Shown: piece by piece, positions 40,849-44,493 of the stretch | Layout of the letters: each line of letters begins with the position of its first letter | Position numbering within the stretch: position 1 is the first letter of the stretch | Origin: SVTX01 sp964629615 | GTDB lineage: Bacteria > Bacillota > Clostridia > Oscillospirales > CAG-272 | NCBI GenBank assembly: GCA_964629615.1 | Contig: CAZVUD010000009.1 | Location: 1 to 44,493 of the forward strand | Direction of reading: 5' to 3' | Length of the DNA stretch: 44,493 nt | Position numbers and translations under genes: made by a program | The notes under the pieces: generated by a model | Databases searched by the model: none | The model's input: only the letters and a program-made list of their open reading frames with translations | What the model was told of the DNA's origin: nothing

Positions 40849-41766
40849 ATGCCTATAAAGATACCGAATCTTCTTCCTGCAACGCAAACATTGCTTGAAG
40901 AAAACATATTTGTAATGACAGAAACACGGGCAATAACGCAGGATATAAGACCCCTGCATATACTTATGCTCAATCTGATGCCGAAGAAGATAGTTACCGA
41001 AACGCAGATTGCAAGACTTATAGGCAACAGCCCCCTTCAGGTGGAGCTTGAGCTTTTGCAAACGGCAAGCCATAAGTCTACACACACGTCAGAAGAGCAT
41101 ATACTGTCCTTTTACAAGACCTTTGATGATGTAAAGGACAACCGCTACGACGGACTTATAATCACAGGTGCGCCTGTTGAGCATCTTGAATTTGAGGAAG
41201 TTGAATATTGGGAAGAGCTTTGCAGGATAATGGAATGGAGCAAGACACACGTTACGTCTACCTTGCATATCTGTTGGGGAGCACAGGCAGGATTGTATTA
41301 CCATTTCGGTATACAGAAGCAAAAGCTGGACAAAAAGCTGTTCGGTGTGTTTCCGCACACGCTGGATCACAAAAGATCCATACTTTTCCGCGGATTTGAC
41401 GATGTGTTCATGGTTCCTCATTCAAGACACACGACCTGCAAGAGGGAGGATATAGAGGCTGTTGAGGGACTCAAGATACTTGCGTCCTCCAAGGAAGCAG
41501 GTGTATATGCGTGCATGACAAAGCGCGGCAGGCAGATATTTGTGACAGGGCATCCCGAATATGATGCCGATACACTGAAGGCTGAATACCTGCGCGACAA
41601 GAACCTCGGTCTTGCCATCGACGTGCCGAAGAATTATTTTCCTGATGACGATGATACAAAAGAACCGTGCGTGACCTGGAGATCGAGCGCGAGCCTTATG
41701 TATTATAATTGGCTGAATTACTTTGTATATCAGACAACACCTTACGACATAAATGACATTAAATAA
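40849..41766 (+). CDS. metA: Homoserine O-acetyltransferase (MetA family)
   Basis: Activates homoserine for MetY. 305 residues. Nucleophile Cys142 lies in TLHICWGAQAG, and the His-x-Glu pair in VTGHPEYD completes the triad. Residue 111, which separates acyl donors in this family, is Glu (ITGAPVEHLEF); Glu is known to favour acetyl-CoA whereas Gly (E. coli) favours succinyl-CoA. The product should therefore be O-acetylhomoserine, matching the MetY substrate. The open frame begins at 40810, but AGAGGGAGAG before ATG 40849 and the family start MPIKIPNLLPA fix the start. It is 65 bases after metY, in the same operon. Confidence 0.94.
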   Translation: MPIKIPNLLPATQTLLEENIFVMTETRAITQDIRPLHILMLNLMPKKIVTETQIARLIGNSPLQVELELLQTASHKSTHTSEEHILSFYKTFDDVKDNRYDGLIITGAPVEHLEFEEVEYWEELCRIMEWSKTHVTSTLHICWGAQAGLYYHFGIQKQKLDKKLFGVFPHTLDHKRSILFRGFDDVFMVPHSRHTTCKREDIEAVEGLKILASSKEAGVYACMTKRGRQIFVTGHPEYDADTLKAEYLRDKNLGLAIDVPKNYFPDDDDTKEPCVTWRSSASLMYYNWLNYFVYQTTPYDINDIK

Positions 41767-41767
41767 A

Positions 41768-41810
41768 GAAAATGACCTTGCTTAATAATACGGCAAGGTC
41801 ATTTTCTTCA
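41768..41810 (+). terminator. Terminator of the met operon
   Basis: A 14-bp stem (41768-41781 with 41793-41806) with an 11-base loop; the T-rich arm continues into TTC. Confidence 0.83.
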
Positions 41811-41823
41811 AATGAAGCCTTTA

Positions 41824-41878
41824 TGTTTGTGAGATGTGTAAAAAAGCACGCACTGAGTTTGTGCAACATCCACAAACA
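41824..41878. repeat. Nested inverted repeat between metA and the GH99-like gene
   Basis: The outer arms 41824-41837 and 41866-41878 pair over 13 positions with one bulged base; an inner GCAC/GTGC pair (41846-41849 with 41861-41864) can form inside. It lies after the metA terminator and before the -35 element at 41925, so it is not part of either mRNA leader. It may be an operator pair or an independent structured RNA. Confidence 0.5.
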
Positions 41879-41924
41879 GATATAAATAATGAAAATAATA
41901 ATTTAAAAAAACTGTGAAAACCCC

Positions 41925-41953
41925 TTGTAAAATAAGAAAAAATTTGTTATAAT
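41925..41953 (+). promoter_or_regulatory. sigma-A promoter of the GH99-like gene
   Basis: TTGTAA (41925-41930), 17-bp spacer, TATAAT (41948-41953) with TG one base upstream. Confidence 0.83.
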
Positions 41954-41998
41954 GTACTTGTTGTAACACAAAATGCGAGATCACGAAAGGAGCATTTT

Positions 41999-44344
41999 AT
42001 GAAAAGAATAATTACGGCAGTATTGGTGGCGCTTCTGTGCCTTGGTACTGTAACTGCGGCTGTATCCGCACTCAGCTTTGATAAGCTGTCAGAGGGAACT
42101 ACCAACTCTCAGCTTTATGAAAAGTACATAGAGGCTAAGAATTTAGGCAAGGTATCCGAGCTTGACGATCCTTGGCAGAGCCCTGAGTACGTGTCAAAAG
42201 AAACAACTGTAGAGGACAGCTATCTCGGAACTCTCAAGTACACCGAGAATGATGACGGCACGGTTACCGTTTCATACAAAGTAAACGGCGAGGACAGAAC
42301 ATACACATTTGTTAACGATCCCAACTATACCTCGGGTGGCTATGCTGCAAAGGACGATGTTGGAAGAGTACTTCCCGACGCCATCGAAACAGGTATAATC
42401 GGCGAGAACGGCGAGCATTATGTAGGACTTTTCTATTTCCTTTGGATGGGCGAGCACGGCGATAGCGGTGTTTATAACCTTGAGGAGATACGCTTAAAGT
42501 ACGGCGAAAATGCAAAAAATGCGAATTATAAGGATCCCGAAACACGCAAGAATATATACGGCGGCACGGGCGTTATGCACTATTTTGCAGAGCCCCTTTA
42601 CGGATATTACTATTCAAGCGATGAGTGGGTAATGCGTAAGCATATCGAATTGCTCACAGAGGCAGGCGTTGACTTTCTCTACCTTGATGTAACAAACGGA
42701 TTCCCGTATCTCCAAAACTCAATAAAGCTTATGAAGATCATTCACGAGTATGTTGAGATGGGATACAATCCTCCGAGAGTAGTATTCTATACCAATTCAA
42801 ATTCCATTACAGTAATGAAGGAATTGGATGAGAAGATATACAGCGCAAATGTATATCCCGATGCATGGTTCTATGTAGACGGAAAGCCCTGTATCATAGG
42901 TGATTCCACTCAGGCTACAACGCGCTCTGATATACAGGCTCTTAACAAAATAAAAGAGAAATTCACATTTAAGGAAACACAGTGGCCCAACGACAGAAGT
43001 AATCCCTTAAAGGACAATGCATGGCCTTGGATGAGCTTTACATGGCCTCAGGGCATACACAAGGACAGCGAGGGCAATCCCAGCGCGATAAGCGTTTCTA
43101 TTGCACAGCACTGCGGTAGCGTTTGCTTTAGCTTCTCTTCTCTCTATTACGATCATAATACAGAGCTCAACCGCGGCAGAAGCTACGACGGTGAGAAGAA
43201 GCTTATGCTTTACAGAATGAAGTTTGATAAGGACCCCACTCTTTCATATCTCGGACTCAACTTCCAGCACCAGTGGGATTATGCTATCGAAAATGATGTT
43301 AAGTTCGTTCTCGTAACAGGCTGGAACGAATGGGTAGCGCAAAGACAGAAGGGCGCAGATGAAAATCAGGTAGTATTTATCGACACCGCGTCGGTTGAAT
43401 TCAGCCGTGACGCTGAAATGATGAGAGGCGGATATTTCGATAACTACTATATGCAGATAATCTACAATATCCAGAAGCTTAAGGGCTCTGCACCCAACAT
43501 CGTGCAGGACGCAAGAAACCCCATAAATGTTACGGGCGATTTCTCACAGTGGGATAAGGTGCTTATTAATTACCGCGACGGCGAGGGCGATACTGTTGAC
43601 AGAGACGGTATGGGCTTTGGTAAGCAGAACTACACTGATAAGTCAGGAAGAAACGACATAGTTAATTCCAAGGTAACAAACGATACAAAGAACGTATATT
43701 TCTACGTTGAAACAAAGGATACTATCCAGAGATTTGACGGTGAGTCCAGCTGGATGCAATTGTTCCTCAATTCTGATAACGATCCTGAAACAGGCTGGTA
43801 CGGATATGACTTTATAGTAAACTACGCGCCTGAAAGCGACTGCGTGACAAGCATTGCAAAATACAGCGGTGAGAACGGCGAGTTTGGATTTACCAATGTA
43901 GCAAATGTGACATATCACGTTGAGGGCAACAAGATGATGATCGAAGTACCGCTTGAGGTGCTTGGTATTGAAGATTACAGACAGATCTACCTTGAGTTCA
44001 AGTGGGCTGATGCTGATGAAGGCGTTGTATACGACGAGATGGAGGATTTCTACCTCTACGGCGACGTTGCACCTGCAGGCAGACTCAATTACATCTATCA
44101 GACATACATCCCCGGAGAGAGCGTATTTGAGCCTCTCGTAAAGGAAGAAGAAACCACAACAGGTGAGGAGGAGATCTCCACAGATGATGTCACAACAGCG
44201 GCTCCTGCAGATACTTCAGTTGAAACCGATACATCTGCAAGCACTGAAAAGCCGGGATGCGGATCTGCAGTAAGCGGAATATTTGCTCTTACAGCTACAG
44301 CAGTTGTATGCTACGGCATTGCAAAAAAGAAAAAAGACGAATGA
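41999..44344 (+). CDS. Secreted GH99/GH71-like glycosidase with sugar-binding domain and Cys-containing C-terminal membrane tail
   Basis: 781 residues. Signal peptide about 1-25 (ITAVLVALLCLGTVTAAVSA). A catalytic-like (beta/alpha)8 domain spans about 110-500: VGLFYFLWMGEHGD, WVMRKHIELLTEAGVDFLYLDVTNG and VTGWNEWVAQRQ recall GH99/GH71 endo-glycosidases, with GWNEW a typical late motif. A DOMON/CBM9-like domain follows (about 510-700: DFSQWDKV, KNVYFYVETKD, GWYGYDFIVN). Next comes a Thr/Glu/Asp-rich linker and the tail PGCGSAV, one TM helix and KKKKDE. The tail resembles Cys-containing C-terminal sorting signals more than LPxTG. AAAGGAG precedes the ATG. It is strongly biased in codon use. Substrate unknown. 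Confidence 0.82.
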   Translation: MKRIITAVLVALLCLGTVTAAVSALSFDKLSEGTTNSQLYEKYIEAKNLGKVSELDDPWQSPEYVSKETTVEDSYLGTLKYTENDDGTVTVSYKVNGEDRTYTFVNDPNYTSGGYAAKDDVGRVLPDAIETGIIGENGEHYVGLFYFLWMGEHGDSGVYNLEEIRLKYGENAKNANYKDPETRKNIYGGTGVMHYFAEPLYGYYYSSDEWVMRKHIELLTEAGVDFLYLDVTNGFPYLQNSIKLMKIIHEYVEMGYNPPRVVFYTNSNSITVMKELDEKIYSANVYPDAWFYVDGKPCIIGDSTQATTRSDIQALNKIKEKFTFKETQWPNDRSNPLKDNAWPWMSFTWPQGIHKDSEGNPSAISVSIAQHCGSVCFSFSSLYYDHNTELNRGRSYDGEKKLMLYRMKFDKDPTLSYLGLNFQHQWDYAIENDVKFVLVTGWNEWVAQRQKGADENQVVFIDTASVEFSRDAEMMRGGYFDNYYMQIIYNIQKLKGSAPNIVQDARNPINVTGDFSQWDKVLINYRDGEGDTVDRDGMGFGKQNYTDKSGRNDIVNSKVTNDTKNVYFYVETKDTIQRFDGESSWMQLFLNSDNDPETGWYGYDFIVNYAPESDCVTSIAKYSGENGEFGFTNVANVTYHVEGNKMMIEVPLEVLGIEDYRQIYLEFKWADADEGVVYDEMEDFYLYGDVAPAGRLNYIYQTYIPGESVFEPLVKEEETTTGEEEISTDDVTTAAPADTSVETDTSASTEKPGCGSAVSGIFALTATAVVCYGIAKKKKDE

Positions 44345-44369
44345 TGTCTTAAGATAATAAATACAAAAG

Positions 44370-44398
44370 AGCTGTCGCATTTTGCGACAGCTTTTTTG
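44370..44398 (+). terminator. Terminator of the GH99-like gene
   Basis: A 10-bp stem (44370-44379 with 44383-44392) with a 3-base loop, followed by six T. Confidence 0.9.
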
Positions 44399-44424
44399 TA
44401 TCAGCACAAACCCAAAATAAGTAC

Positions 44425-44453
44425 TTGACAAACCGTGTATAATATGATAAAAT
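44425..44453 (+). promoter_or_regulatory. Promoter pointing out of the window
   Basis: TTGACA (44425-44430), 17-bp spacer, TAAAAT (44448-44453). No start codon with a ribosome site follows before 44493, so the gene lies beyond the window. Confidence 0.7.
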
Positions 44454-44493
44454 GAAGAAGTAAATTAAGATAAATTTACGAAAAATTACTTGA

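Overview
The window looks like a draft, probably metagenome-assembled, contig from a strictly anaerobic Gram-positive bacterium of the class Clostridia. The evidence is family content and signals: a reverse rubrerythrin, an Rrf2 regulator, lipobox and BspA-like leucine-rich-repeat surface proteins, a small four-cysteine clostridial protein, a YifB/ComM ATPase, strong AGGAGG-type ribosome sites, and many textbook sigma-A promoters (TTGACA / TATAAT, almost always 17 bp apart, often with a TG extension). GC content is moderate. A run of exactly 100 N sits inside a 78-bp tandem repeat. No genus is claimed.

Layout. 1-200: tRNA-Ser(GGA) on the minus strand. 300-3960: galactose-type sugar ABC importer (mglB-mglA-mglC), facing a minus-strand trkA-trkH-tmk operon (7561 to 3995). 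7655-9334: alpha-L-rhamnosidase-like six-hairpin glycosidase. 9504-11656: large repeat/LRR lipoprotein with a long leader that looks like a transcription attenuator. 11753-13437: prfC. 13607-14031: a homologue of the Anabaena sensory rhodopsin transducer (ASRT) with a palindrome on its promoter. 14068-14936: second LRR protein. 15095-20282: two tandem MacB-like ABC ATPase-permease fusions. 20343-21003: mntP efflux pump with DtxR-like palindromes at its transcription start. 21054-23670: sialate O-acetylesterase-like SGNH hydrolase and a membrane-anchored beta-propeller-like protein. 23757-24862: Rrf2 regulator and reverse rubrerythrin. 24961-26859: shikimate-kinase homologue, an unrecognised protein resembling a degenerate histidine-kinase ATPase domain, and rbfA. 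26902-27811: third LRR lipoprotein. 27995-30848: YifB/ComM ATPase and CDF transporter. 30930-32382: citrate synthase. 32488-35169: Ca2+-type P-ATPase. 35349-37218: HD protein, deoD, cdd. 37236-37491: small Cys-rich protein (minus). 37534-41766: membrane protein, fourth LRR lipoprotein, metY, metA. 41925-44344: secreted GH99-like glycosidase with a Cys-containing C-terminal membrane tail. 44425-44453: a promoter for a gene beyond the window.

How the genes fit together. Much of the window is housekeeping: translation (tRNA-Ser, prfC, rbfA), nucleotide salvage (tmk, deoD, cdd), methionine synthesis by the acetyl-homoserine route (metA with Glu111 plus metY), carbon entry (citrate synthase, Mgl importer), ion balance (Trk, MntP, CDF, Ca-ATPase) and oxidative-stress defence (Rrf2/rubrerythrin). 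The accessory layer is surface and glycan biology typical of a gut or mucosal anaerobe: four LRR proteins, two glycosidase-like proteins and a sialate-esterase-like enzyme.

I do not see a phage, CRISPR array, transposon or recognisable defence island. The best candidates for something undescribed are the leader attenuator at 11463-11656, the ASRT homologue with its operator, the metal-type operator at mntP, the unknown protein at 25613, and the Cys-anchored tail at 44344.
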